64,000 bases of DNA from Odoribacter sp. (GTDB lineage Bacteria; Bacteroidota; Bacteroidia; Bacteroidales; Muribaculaceae), in contig JAMPHZ010000013.1 of the NCBI GenBank assembly GCA_023663145.1, positions 1 through 64,000 on the forward strand, read 5' to 3'. The position numbers and the translations under genes are program-made. This document shows positions 42,925-50,593 of the stretch, one piece after another; position 1 is the first letter of the stretch, and every line of letters begins with the position of its first letter. The notes beneath the pieces were generated by a model. It had not been told where the DNA came from, did no database searches, and saw nothing but the letters and a program-made list of their open reading frames with translations.

Positions 42925-43667
42925 AACCAACCGCACTTATCACCGGCGCCACATCAGGAATAGGACTTGCCTGCGCCGAAAAATTCTTCAACGCCGGTTA
43001 CCGCATCATCGCTACCGGCCGCAACACCGATGCCCTTGACAAACTGAAGTCAACCATGGGTGACGACTGCTTCACATTGGCATTTGATATCACATCACAG
43101 AGCGCCATCAAAGATGCTATCAGCTCGTTACCGTCAGGATGGGACACACCCGACGTGCTTGTGAACAATGCCGGCCTGGCACTGGGACTCGAACCAGAAT
43201 ATGAAGGTGACTTGACTGATTGGTCAACCATGATAGATACAAATATCAAGGGGCTTCTATCCATGACCCGCCTGATAGTTCCCGCCATGCTAAAGCGCGG
43301 CACAGGCCATATAATCAACATTGGCAGTGTAGCCGGAGATGCGGCCTATGCAGGCGGTGCGGTATACTGCGCCACAAAGGCTGCCGTAAAAGCAATAACC
43401 GACGGACTGAGAATAGACCTTGTTGACACCCCGCTGCGCGTCACTCTCATAAAACCGGGACTTGTGGAGACAAATTTCAGCCGGGTACGCTTTCATGGTG
43501 ACAATGACCGTGCCGACAAAGTATACCAAGGGATTGACCCTCTCACCGCCACTGACATCGCAGACACAGTGCTGTATGCAGCCCAGGCTCCGGCACATGT
43601 GCAGATTGCCGAAATGCTTATTCTGGCTACCCGCCAAGCCAATGGATCAATCATCATAAGACACTGA
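42921..43667 (+). CDS. Short-chain dehydrogenase/reductase (YdfG-like)
   Basis: 248 residues. The TGATSGIG cofactor motif is at about residues 7-14, NNAG near 89, the catalytic Ser in IINIGSVAGDAAYAGG, and YCATK (Tyr, Lys) near 155. The overall pattern is closest to the YdfG/serine 3-dehydrogenase-like NADP-dependent SDRs, which reduce 3-hydroxy acids or their semialdehydes. It is coupled to DUF4294 by a four-base overlap. Confidence 0.9.
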   Translation: MKPTALITGATSGIGLACAEKFFNAGYRIIATGRNTDALDKLKSTMGDDCFTLAFDITSQSAIKDAISSLPSGWDTPDVLVNNAGLALGLEPEYEGDLTDWSTMIDTNIKGLLSMTRLIVPAMLKRGTGHIINIGSVAGDAAYAGGAVYCATKAAVKAITDGLRIDLVDTPLRVTLIKPGLVETNFSRVRFHGDNDRADKVYQGIDPLTATDIADTVLYAAQAPAHVQIAEMLILATRQANGSIIIRH

Positions 43668-43714
43668 TTGTAAACGGGAATCAAATCGGAGGCATTGGTT
43701 CTCAGATAGATATA

Positions 43715-43738
43715 CGTTATGTTTTTCAAGACATAACG
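43715..43738 (+). terminator. Hairpin downstream of the SDR gene
   Basis: A perfect 8-bp stem CGTTATGT/ACATAACG lies 48 bases after the SDR stop. The T residues are in the loop rather than after the stem, so terminator activity is uncertain. Confidence 0.4.
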
Positions 43739-43820
43739 GAACAATCATCACAGGGATTTATCCTTGTGTCGCAGTTGCTTATTATTTATTCAAGTAGCTG
43801 CGTAACTGCAAAAGTATTGC

Positions 43821-43828
43821 TAACTTTG
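43821..43828 (+). promoter_or_regulatory. -7 promoter box of the flavodiiron gene
   Basis: TAACTTTG ends 22 bases before ATG 43851. No -33 TTTG is evident at the usual spacing. Confidence 0.55.
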
Positions 43829-43850
43829 CAGTATAAAATAATACAGCATT

Positions 43851-45017
43851 ATGCGTTCAATCACACAAAATATAAGATTCATAGGTGCAGAAGACGATAA
43901 TCTTGACCTTTTCGAGGGTCAGTATCCGATTCCAAACGGCATTTCCTACAACTCGTATTATATTGATGATGACCACCCGGCAGTGATCGATGCCGTTGAC
44001 TTACGCCGGTGCACTGACTGGCTTGCATCTCTTGAGGCAGTGCTCGGCACTGACCGTGAACCCGAATATCTGATTGTGCAGCACGTTGAACCAGACCACT
44101 CGGGCAGCGTAGGAGCGTTAATGAGCCGTTACCCCGATATTAAGATAATATGCACAGCCAAAGCACGTACAATGCTGACCCATTTCTTCGAGAATGTGGA
44201 TTTCAGCAACCGCACCATAACTGTTGCTGACGGCGACACTCTCTCGCTTGGACACACCACATTGCAATTCCTGACAGCTCCGATGGTGCATTGGCCTGAA
44301 GTAATGATGACCCTTGACAAGACCGACGGGGTGTTGTTCTCAGCCGACGCTTTCGGCACATTTGCCATGACATCGGGGCATACAGGAGAGGCATGGAATG
44401 ATGAAGGACGCCGCTACTACACTAACATTGTGGGGCGTTTCGGGGCAAGTGTACAGGCCGTAATGAAAAAACTCACAGGACTTCCTTTCAATACAATAGC
44501 TCCGCTTCATGGGCCAGTTATCGCCGACAATCTCGCACATTACTGGAAACTATATGACAAATGGAGCCGCTATGAACCTGAATGCAAAGGTGTTCTTGTG
44601 GCATATGCGTCGATCTACGGTGGCACAGCCGAGGCAGCCCGCCGCCTTGGGGCCATGCTTGAGGCAGCCGGAGCCGGCGAGGTGGTACTCTTCGACCTAT
44701 GCCGCCACGATGTATCATATGCCGTGGCCGAAGCTTTCCGCCTGTCTTCAATGGTGCTTTGCTCAGTGACCTATGACGGTGGCTTATTCCCTGCAATGGC
44801 GAATTTCCTGCATCACATCGAATCAAAACACCTGCAAGGCCGTAAAGTGGGCCTGGTTGAAAACGGAGCGTGGGCGCCTGTGGCAGGGCGCCTGATGGCT
44901 GAGGCCGTAGGCCGCATGAAAAACATGACCATAGCCGGCGACACGCTATCAATCACCGGGCGCCTGCATCAGTCTGATACAATAAGGCTTGCTACCCTCG
45001 CCGCTTCCCTGGCATAA
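43851..45017 (+). CDS. FprA-family A-type flavodiiron protein
   Basis: 388 residues: an N-terminal metallo-beta-lactamase-like diiron domain (about 1-245) with HVEPDHSGS (the HxExDH iron ligands) and PLHGPV, then a flavodoxin-like FMN domain (about 253-388) with VAYASIYGGTAEAARRLG. Such proteins reduce oxygen to water or nitric oxide to nitrous oxide in anaerobes. There is no rubredoxin fusion. A beta-lactamase gene follows after 20 bases. Confidence 0.94.
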   Translation: MRSITQNIRFIGAEDDNLDLFEGQYPIPNGISYNSYYIDDDHPAVIDAVDLRRCTDWLASLEAVLGTDREPEYLIVQHVEPDHSGSVGALMSRYPDIKIICTAKARTMLTHFFENVDFSNRTITVADGDTLSLGHTTLQFLTAPMVHWPEVMMTLDKTDGVLFSADAFGTFAMTSGHTGEAWNDEGRRYYTNIVGRFGASVQAVMKKLTGLPFNTIAPLHGPVIADNLAHYWKLYDKWSRYEPECKGVLVAYASIYGGTAEAARRLGAMLEAAGAGEVVLFDLCRHDVSYAVAEAFRLSSMVLCSVTYDGGLFPAMANFLHHIESKHLQGRKVGLVENGAWAPVAGRLMAEAVGRMKNMTIAGDTLSITGRLHQSDTIRLATLAASLA

Positions 45018-45037
45018 TATAAATACAACAACTACTT

Positions 45038-45931
45038 ATGAAGACACTGCCGATCCTGTCTGTGCTGCTTACCACGATACTGTTGTCATGCGGCTGCGTT
45101 AAGTCCGGCACTGATGCTGATGCCGAGGCCGTTCCATCGCCCGCTGACACTATAACTGAAATAATAAATGCAAGCGGAGCCCGGGCCGGAGTCGCCGTAA
45201 TATGCGAAGATGACACCCTGCTTATCAACAACCGTTCGTTGTATCCGCTTATGAGTGTTTTCAAACTGCACATCGCGGCCGCTGTGATACACAAAGGCCT
45301 GCCTCTTGACTCTATTGTACACGTGCCGGCCAAACAGCTGCGCACCGGCACATACAGTCCGATGCGCGACTCGGTGCAGGGGCGTGAAACTGACATCACC
45401 ATTGACAGGCTAATGTATTTCTCAGTAGCTAAAAGCGATAACAATGCATGCGACATACTTATTGACCTTGCCGGTGGCATTGACAGTGTAAACAGCTACA
45501 TACAGTCACTCGGGACAGGTAATGTACAGCTGTCAGAAACCGAGGAAACGATGCACGCCGATATAATGCACAGCTATAACAATTCAAGCGACCCGCAGGC
45601 TGTGTGCATCCTGATGTCGCGGTTATATGCAGGCGAGATACTCTCACCTGAGGGTACGAATTATCTAATCCGGTTACTCAAAGCCAGCACCACAGGGCGG
45701 GATAAACTTGCCGCAGGATTGCCGCAGGGCAGCTTCAAAGGGCATAAATCAGGGTTGTCAGACCGCACAGCCGCCGGAATGCTCATCGCATCGGGCGATG
45801 TGGCCGCGTTCACTACGCGCAGCGGCAAACAGGCATTTGTAGCCGTGCTTATAAAGGACAACTGCGATCCTGACTCAACTATAAACCGCATATTCGCCGA
45901 TATATCACGCGTGGTTTATAATAATTATTAG
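45038..45931 (+). CDS. Class A beta-lactamase family lipoprotein (A2-like)
   Basis: 297 residues; the lipobox LLSC at about residues 15-18 suggests a membrane-anchored enzyme. Class A motifs are SVFK (SxxK), SDN in KSDNNACD, SETEETMHAD with the omega-loop Glu, and HKSGLSD in place of the usual KTG. The pattern is closest to the subclass A2 enzymes of Bacteroidetes (CfxA/CepA-like), which are cephalosporinases. KSG instead of KTG is tolerated in some enzymes, and the substrate range is unknown. It lies 20 bases behind the flavodiiron gene, probably in one transcript. Confidence 0.88.
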   Translation: MKTLPILSVLLTTILLSCGCVKSGTDADAEAVPSPADTITEIINASGARAGVAVICEDDTLLINNRSLYPLMSVFKLHIAAAVIHKGLPLDSIVHVPAKQLRTGTYSPMRDSVQGRETDITIDRLMYFSVAKSDNNACDILIDLAGGIDSVNSYIQSLGTGNVQLSETEETMHADIMHSYNNSSDPQAVCILMSRLYAGEILSPEGTNYLIRLLKASTTGRDKLAAGLPQGSFKGHKSGLSDRTAAGMLIASGDVAAFTTRSGKQAFVAVLIKDNCDPDSTINRIFADISRVVYNNY

Positions 45932-45950
45932 TCTCTATAAATAACTCTTC

Positions 45951-46583
45951 TCAATCTCCGGAGACTAATCCTACCCATGTAAGTAACCGCCTGGCAGTAG
46001 AGTTCCGGCGCCAGGATGGAAATGCCGGTGTCTCAAGAGTGCAATAACGACGGGGATGGATGTTTGCGGGAAGCACACCGGCTGCCACAAGGCGTGAGAT
46101 GTTCACTGTCTCAAGGTCAACATTACGCTCACCGATCACACAGTCACTGAAGCCTGCCGAGGCGAAATCTCCGGCCAATTCACGGCTCACTTCATAACAG
46201 CCGCCACATATCCCGGGACCGAAACAAGCCATCATAGCCGCAGGCGACGCACCAAGCATTCCAAGCTTTTCCACAGCCACATCGGCAATACCTCCCAATG
46301 TGCCTTTCCAACCGGCATGCACCGCAGCCACAGCCATTATATCAGGTGCAAAAAGCACAATAGGAACACAATCGGCAGTGCGCACCCCTATACGTATGTC
46401 AGGTGCAAGACTTATTATACCATCGGTCTCATCAAGCGCCGGCACTATGCCGTCGCGGCCAATCACGGCAATCCGGCACCCGTGTGTCTGGCAAGGTATG
46501 ATCACTTTACCTGCCATAACTGCCACATCGTCGACCACACCGCCCTGCACATGCCTGCTCCCGAAATCAAATTCGTAATCCAT
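45951..46583 (-). CDS. pgeF: YfiH/PgeF-type multicopper-like purine nucleoside phosphorylase
   Basis: 210 residues. The family signature is complete: CQTHGCRIAVI (His), RTADCVPIVL (Cys), VHAGWKGTLGGIAD (His) and GPGICGGCYEV. Members act on purine nucleosides or edit misincorporated residues in peptidoglycan precursors. The protein is shorter than the ~240 residues usual elsewhere, lacking some N-terminal sequence. It is convergent with the beta-lactamase gene. Confidence 0.85.
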   Translation of the reverse strand: MDYEFDFGSRHVQGGVVDDVAVMAGKVIIPCQTHGCRIAVIGRDGIVPALDETDGIISLAPDIRIGVRTADCVPIVLFAPDIMAVAAVHAGWKGTLGGIADVAVEKLGMLGASPAAMMACFGPGICGGCYEVSRELAGDFASAGFSDCVIGERNVDLETVNISRLVAAGVLPANIHPRRYCTLETPAFPSWRRNSTARRLLTWVGLVSGD

Positions 46584-46746
46584 GACGCGAAGTTACGCAA
46601 AAATGCTATAAAATCCTTCTTTAAAGAATGCTTATATAAAAGGACTGAGTACCGGTATAAATCGGTCATGTGCAGCCGATGAGTGACTATGGAGATGACC
46701 GTGGGTTATTTTTTTGAAAAAGGTGCTGTTTGTTATGGAATTTTTG

Positions 46747-46754
46747 TAACTTTG
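46747..46754 (+). promoter_or_regulatory. -7 promoter box of the MazG-like gene
   Basis: TAACTTTG ends 14 bases before ATG 46769, which supports that start rather than the in-frame upstream codon at 46730. Confidence 0.55.
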
Positions 46755-46768
46755 TGTGTTTAGTTATT

Positions 46769-47116
46769 ATGAATACGGAAAAAGATAACATCACTCTGCG
46801 CAGAGCGCAACAGATAGTTGACGAATGGATAACCACTGTGGGTGTGCGTTATTTCTCGCCACTCACAAATATGGCAATCCTTGCTGAAGAGACCGGAGAG
46901 GTAGCACGCATCATGGCACGCCGTTATGGCGATCAGAAAGCGAAGGAAGGAGAAAAAGATGATCTCGCCGATGAACTTGCCGATGTTATGTGGGTGGTGA
47001 TGGCTTTGGCCAATCAGACCGGTATTGATCTTCAGGAAGCTTTTGCCGCCAATATGCACAAAAAGACGGTGCGTGACACCGCCCGCCACGCTTCAAACGA
47101 AAAACTACATAACTGA
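46769..47116 (+). CDS. MazG-like nucleotide pyrophosphohydrolase
   Basis: 115 residues from ATG 46769; the frame is open from 46730 but that would put the promoter box inside the gene. The metal-binding helices ILAEETGEVARIMARR (ExxE) and DDLADELADVMWVVMALANQ (ExxD) are typical of the small MazG/RS21-C6 group, which hydrolyses non-canonical or excess nucleoside triphosphates. deoC follows after 26 bases. Confidence 0.87.
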   Translation: MNTEKDNITLRRAQQIVDEWITTVGVRYFSPLTNMAILAEETGEVARIMARRYGDQKAKEGEKDDLADELADVMWVVMALANQTGIDLQEAFAANMHKKTVRDTARHASNEKLHN

Positions 47117-47142
47117 CATTAAATCACCAAAATACATAAATT

Positions 47143-48027
47143 ATGAGCAACAAATATGAAGATGCCATTGCCAAGAGTGTTGTCATTGAAGATGATAACG
47201 CTGTGGCTGCAGCTGTCAATAAGATAATTGACGAGCACTTTCAGGAAAATAACAATAGCGATGTATACAAATTCCTTTTTAACACAATCGATCTCACCAC
47301 CCTCAATACTACCGATTCTCCCCAATCTGTAGCACGCTTCGTTGAGCGCGTCAATGCATTTGACGAAGAATATCCCATGCTCAACAATGTAGCCGCCATA
47401 TGTGTGTTCCCCAACTTCACAGGTGTAGTACGCACCGTTCTTGACGTTTCGAAAGTTAAAGTGGCATGTGTGTCAGGGTCCTTCCCCACCGCGCAATCGT
47501 TCAACGAAGTCAAGATTGCCGAGACAGCCTTGGCCGTAGATGCCGGAGCCGATGAAATAGACATAGTATTCAACGTGGGTAATTATCTTGACCATGACTA
47601 CGAAGGCGTGTGCGATGAAATAATAGAACAGAAAGCTGCCTGCCGCGACGCCCGCCTGAAAGTTATCCTTGAAACAGGCGCGCTCAAGACAGCAGCCGAC
47701 ATCAAGAAGGCTTCAATCCTTTCCATGTTCTCAGGTGCTGATTTCCTTAAGACCTCGACGGGCAAGGGTTATCCCGGCGCTTCACTCGAAGCCGCATATA
47801 TCATGCTTCAATGCATAAAGGAATACTATGAAGCTACCGGTACAAAGATCGGTTTCAAAGCATCGGGAGGTGTAGCCACCACCGAGGATGCCGTCAAATA
47901 CTATACCCTCGTCAAAGAAATATTGGGAGAGGAATGGCTCGACAATGAATATTTCCGTCTGGGAGCCTCACGCCTTGCCAATCATCTGCTCGGCGATATC
48001 CTTGGCAAAGAAATCAAATTCTTCTAA
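47143..48027 (+). CDS. deoC: Deoxyribose-phosphate aldolase
   Basis: 294 residues, longer than the ~220-250 of many DeoC proteins because of an N-terminal extension common in Bacteroidales. The Schiff-base Lys is in DFLKTSTGKGYPGAS and the second catalytic Lys in GFKASGGVATTEDA. It cleaves 2-deoxyribose 5-phosphate to glyceraldehyde 3-phosphate and acetaldehyde during deoxynucleoside salvage. A GC-rich terminator hairpin follows. Confidence 0.95.
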   Translation: MSNKYEDAIAKSVVIEDDNAVAAAVNKIIDEHFQENNNSDVYKFLFNTIDLTTLNTTDSPQSVARFVERVNAFDEEYPMLNNVAAICVFPNFTGVVRTVLDVSKVKVACVSGSFPTAQSFNEVKIAETALAVDAGADEIDIVFNVGNYLDHDYEGVCDEIIEQKAACRDARLKVILETGALKTAADIKKASILSMFSGADFLKTSTGKGYPGASLEAAYIMLQCIKEYYEATGTKIGFKASGGVATTEDAVKYYTLVKEILGEEWLDNEYFRLGASRLANHLLGDILGKEIKFF

Positions 48028-48036
48028 GCTATATTT

Positions 48037-48068
48037 CCGCCGGGGTCCCCTACCCGGCCCCGGCGGTT
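48037..48068 (+). terminator. Terminator after deoC
   Basis: A perfect 9-bp GC stem CCGCCGGGG with CCCCGGCGG (48037-48045 with 48058-48066) and a 12-base loop, followed by only two T residues. It probably ends the MazG-deoC transcript. Confidence 0.6.
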
Positions 48069-48093
48069 CACCACTCACATACAGGCATTGGAA

Positions 48094-48600
48094 ATGAAAA
48101 TCTGGATACATCTGAACGGCATACAGCAAGGTCCCTACGAATTATCACAACTGCATCAGCTGCCCATTGAAGCCTCTACCCCAGTGTGGTATGAGGGACT
48201 TCCTGGATGGACATCAGCAGCCGAAGCACCGGCCACAGCGCCTATGTTCAGGAATGCTGATACCCAATCCCAACCAATATTCCCTACCCCTCAGCCAGCC
48301 GCTTCCACCACAACTCAACACACTCAGCAGAGTTCTGACTATGCCCCGGCATCAGCATATGCAGAGAATACAAAACAGCCTCCCACATACATCGGATGGT
48401 CTATATTACTCGCTGTGCTATGCTGCTCACCGTTAGCCGTCGTAGCAATCATTACCGGTGCCATATCATCTTCACGATATAACTCAGGTGACTATAGCGG
48501 AGCAAAGTCAATGAGTAATCTGACTGAATGGCTGCTGATATTTACAATAGTATTGGCTTTCATAACCGCTCCTTTAGGAATGTCGTGGTTTCTGCTGTGA
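48094..48600 (+). CDS. GYF_2 domain membrane protein
   Basis: 168 residues from ATG 48094 (an upstream TTG is unlikely). The N-terminal GYF_2 domain (about 1-45: KIWIHLNGIQQGPYELSQL, VWYEGLPGWTSA) is followed by a Pro/Gln/Thr-rich linker and two helices (about 108-130 and 145-165). The membrane part resembles the CD225/DUF4190-type two-helix proteins common in Bacteroidetes. The role is unknown. Its stop overlaps the GTG start of the DUF2752 gene. Confidence 0.8.
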   Translation: MKIWIHLNGIQQGPYELSQLHQLPIEASTPVWYEGLPGWTSAAEAPATAPMFRNADTQSQPIFPTPQPAASTTTQHTQQSSDYAPASAYAENTKQPPTYIGWSILLAVLCCSPLAVVAIITGAISSSRYNSGDYSGAKSMSNLTEWLLIFTIVLAFITAPLGMSWFLL

Positions 48601-48953
48601 AACCTCAGCATCTTTTAACTATACTTGCCGTGACCGCTGCTATATGCGGCACGGCACTTCTTGCATATATAGGTCTGCATGACCCTTGTTCATCGCCGGC
48701 GCCAAAATGCTTTTTCCACACACTCACAGGGCTGCAATGCCCCGGTTGCGGTTCTCAGCGTGCGATACACGCATTGCTGCATGGCCGCATAGCAGACGCT
48801 TGGCACTTCAACGCCGCATTATTCTTCGCTTTACCATTAGCCGCGCTATATATATCAGGACCGAAACGGATGAGGCCATTTCTATACAGCCGGTCAACAC
48901 TGATAACGCTTATCCTTACCATAATTATATGGTGGATTGGACGTAATCTATAA
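48597..48953 (+). CDS. DUF2752 membrane protein
   Basis: 118 residues from GTG 48597, which overlaps the upstream TGA as GTGA. The signature CFFHTLTGLQCPGCGSQRAIHALLHG, with its CxxCG and GLxCPGCG pattern between helices, defines DUF2752. There are three helices. The function is not established. The pairing with the GYF protein is common in the phylum. Confidence 0.8.
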   Translation: MKPQHLLTILAVTAAICGTALLAYIGLHDPCSSPAPKCFFHTLTGLQCPGCGSQRAIHALLHGRIADAWHFNAALFFALPLAALYISGPKRMRPFLYSRSTLITLILTIIIWWIGRNL

Positions 48954-50063
48954 TTTAGATGACCAGAAACTGATGCAGCGCCCGGCCACTACATCGGCGC
49001 TGTTGTGACGGGCTACAAATTCACGCCCCATATTTCCCAAGGCTCTGACAAGCCCGGGTTGCAATACAAGATCAAGTAGAGTGGCATATATGGCTTCATC
49101 ATCAGGTACCACATTTACCACGGGCAACAGATCTTTTTCACCTATGAACTCATAAAATTGTGGTTCCGCACCGCTCACTGCCACCTGTCCGCGTGCCATT
49201 GCCATAAGAGCATTTGTGGCGGGAGTAAGCGAATACAACTGGTCTATCACAACATCGGCGGCAGCCTGACGCCTGACATACTCGCGAAACGGAAGATTTT
49301 CAACAATCTCAAGCCTACAATGATCAGGATTATCCTCAGCTACAGCCTTGGCTATACGGCCAAGACGGTCTGTACCTTTAAAAGCCATTCTACGGCGATC
49401 GCGACCAAGAAACAAGGAAATACATTCCCCGATGGCCAACGGGCGTTCCAGGGGCTTCACAGAGGCCAAATCAACGGGTATTCCGCTATATGCAACCATA
49501 TGGTCAGGAAAACGTCGGCGCATAGCAAGATCGTATTCATATAACGCGGTGGTTACTCCTGCCACGCGGTCATAAACATATTCGCAGAAATCAGCTATCG
49601 CACCCTGCTGCCACAGTCGATCGGCTGCAAGGAATTCAGATGTAAACTCATTGCGGGAGCCGTCGGGATTAGTATATTCGGAATAAGTCAAAGGGCAATC
49701 GGTAGCGGTCAGCATATCCATATATGCCTTATCGGTGCCGCATGCGTTGAGAAATACTTTGCCATTATGCCGGAGCAGCCTGTCAAATATAATCTTAAGG
49801 CGTGATGGCTTGAGAGTAACAAATGAAGGGTTTATCAACGACACCACATCATATCCTGACAGCTGCCGTGTAGTAAGCATTTTAGAAAAAAGCAAAGCCC
49901 CTCCAAAGGGGCCTTTTACTTTACGCGACAGATCAATCGCACGCCGTGTGTCCATCCATGAACAACCATCTGACGCCACTGTAACATCATGTCCCTGTCG
50001 TGCGAGCGCCGCTCCTAATGCAGGATGGAAATTACTGTAATCGCCTAAAAGTAATATTTTCAT
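48948..50063 (-). CDS. Glycosyltransferase, GT-B fold (GT4-like)
   Basis: 371 residues. The N-terminal domain begins MKILLLGDYSNFHPALGAALARQGHDVTVAS, and the C-terminal domain has ADVVIDQLYSLTPATNALMAMARGQVAVSGAEPQF, the region where GT4 enzymes bind the nucleotide sugar. The donor is unknown. It is the last gene of the long nadA-leuS operon and overlaps the preceding gene by four bases (50060-50063). Its 3' end overlaps that of the convergent DUF2752 gene by six bases. Confidence 0.8.
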   Translation of the reverse strand: MKILLLGDYSNFHPALGAALARQGHDVTVASDGCSWMDTRRAIDLSRKVKGPFGGALLFSKMLTTRQLSGYDVVSLINPSFVTLKPSRLKIIFDRLLRHNGKVFLNACGTDKAYMDMLTATDCPLTYSEYTNPDGSRNEFTSEFLAADRLWQQGAIADFCEYVYDRVAGVTTALYEYDLAMRRRFPDHMVAYSGIPVDLASVKPLERPLAIGECISLFLGRDRRRMAFKGTDRLGRIAKAVAEDNPDHCRLEIVENLPFREYVRRQAAADVVIDQLYSLTPATNALMAMARGQVAVSGAEPQFYEFIGEKDLLPVVNVVPDDEAIYATLLDLVLQPGLVRALGNMGREFVARHNSADVVAGRCISFWSSKL

Positions 50064-50581
50064 AGGGAGTTGAGCCTATGAAGCGCCTCAAGCACTTCGC
50101 CGGCAGTCATGCGCCGTCGGTCGCGGAGTGTGCCGGCAAAATCGCGGGCCACAACATTCACAGTGGGATGGCTGAAAAGACGGTTATAGTAAGCATAATT
50201 CTTATTGAACAGGCCTTCTATCTCATCAGTATCAAGTTCGCAGAACTCAGCTCCATGCTCACATGCAATCTTGCGCACAGCGTCCATAACTTGAGACGAT
50301 GGTGAGTGCCCAGCCGCAAAAGCACGGCATATCACATTGCCGAGCAACATGGCAAGTGTTATCTGATACTGTTTTAAAAGCTCATTCCAAGCTATTTTAG
50401 CTGAAAAACGCGGATTGCCGCTGAAGAAAAATTCCTCGGCCATGGCGAGGGGTTCATCACCCGGTTCCATAGACACGGCCGAGAGATATTCATCGCCGTC
50501 ACAGGCTACCAAAGAAATGGCCATGCCCGCGATACCGAGGCTTTTGTCTGTTTCGTCAATATATTTTAGTATTGAAACCAT
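50060..50581 (-). CDS. Conserved-looking cytoplasmic protein, function unknown
   Basis: 173 residues, mostly helical, with no signal or membrane segment. It begins MVSILKYIDETDKSLGIAGMAISLVACDGDEYLSAVSMEPGDE, then an acidic/Phe-rich segment. I recognise no family but believe similar proteins occur beside porZ in related genomes. It lies 12 bases after porZ and overlaps the glycosyltransferase gene. Confidence 0.6.
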   Translation of the reverse strand: MVSILKYIDETDKSLGIAGMAISLVACDGDEYLSAVSMEPGDEPLAMAEEFFFSGNPRFSAKIAWNELLKQYQITLAMLLGNVICRAFAAGHSPSSQVMDAVRKIACEHGAEFCELDTDEIEGLFNKNYAYYNRLFSHPTVNVVARDFAGTLRDRRRMTAGEVLEALHRLNSL

Positions 50582-50593
50582 TGAACTGCACTA

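Noticed and set aside
45926..45968. Terminator between bla and pgeF
   Set aside because: The 8-bp stem ATTAGTCT/AGACTAAT overlaps the end of the pgeF coding sequence and the loop is 27 bases, so it is too weak to call.
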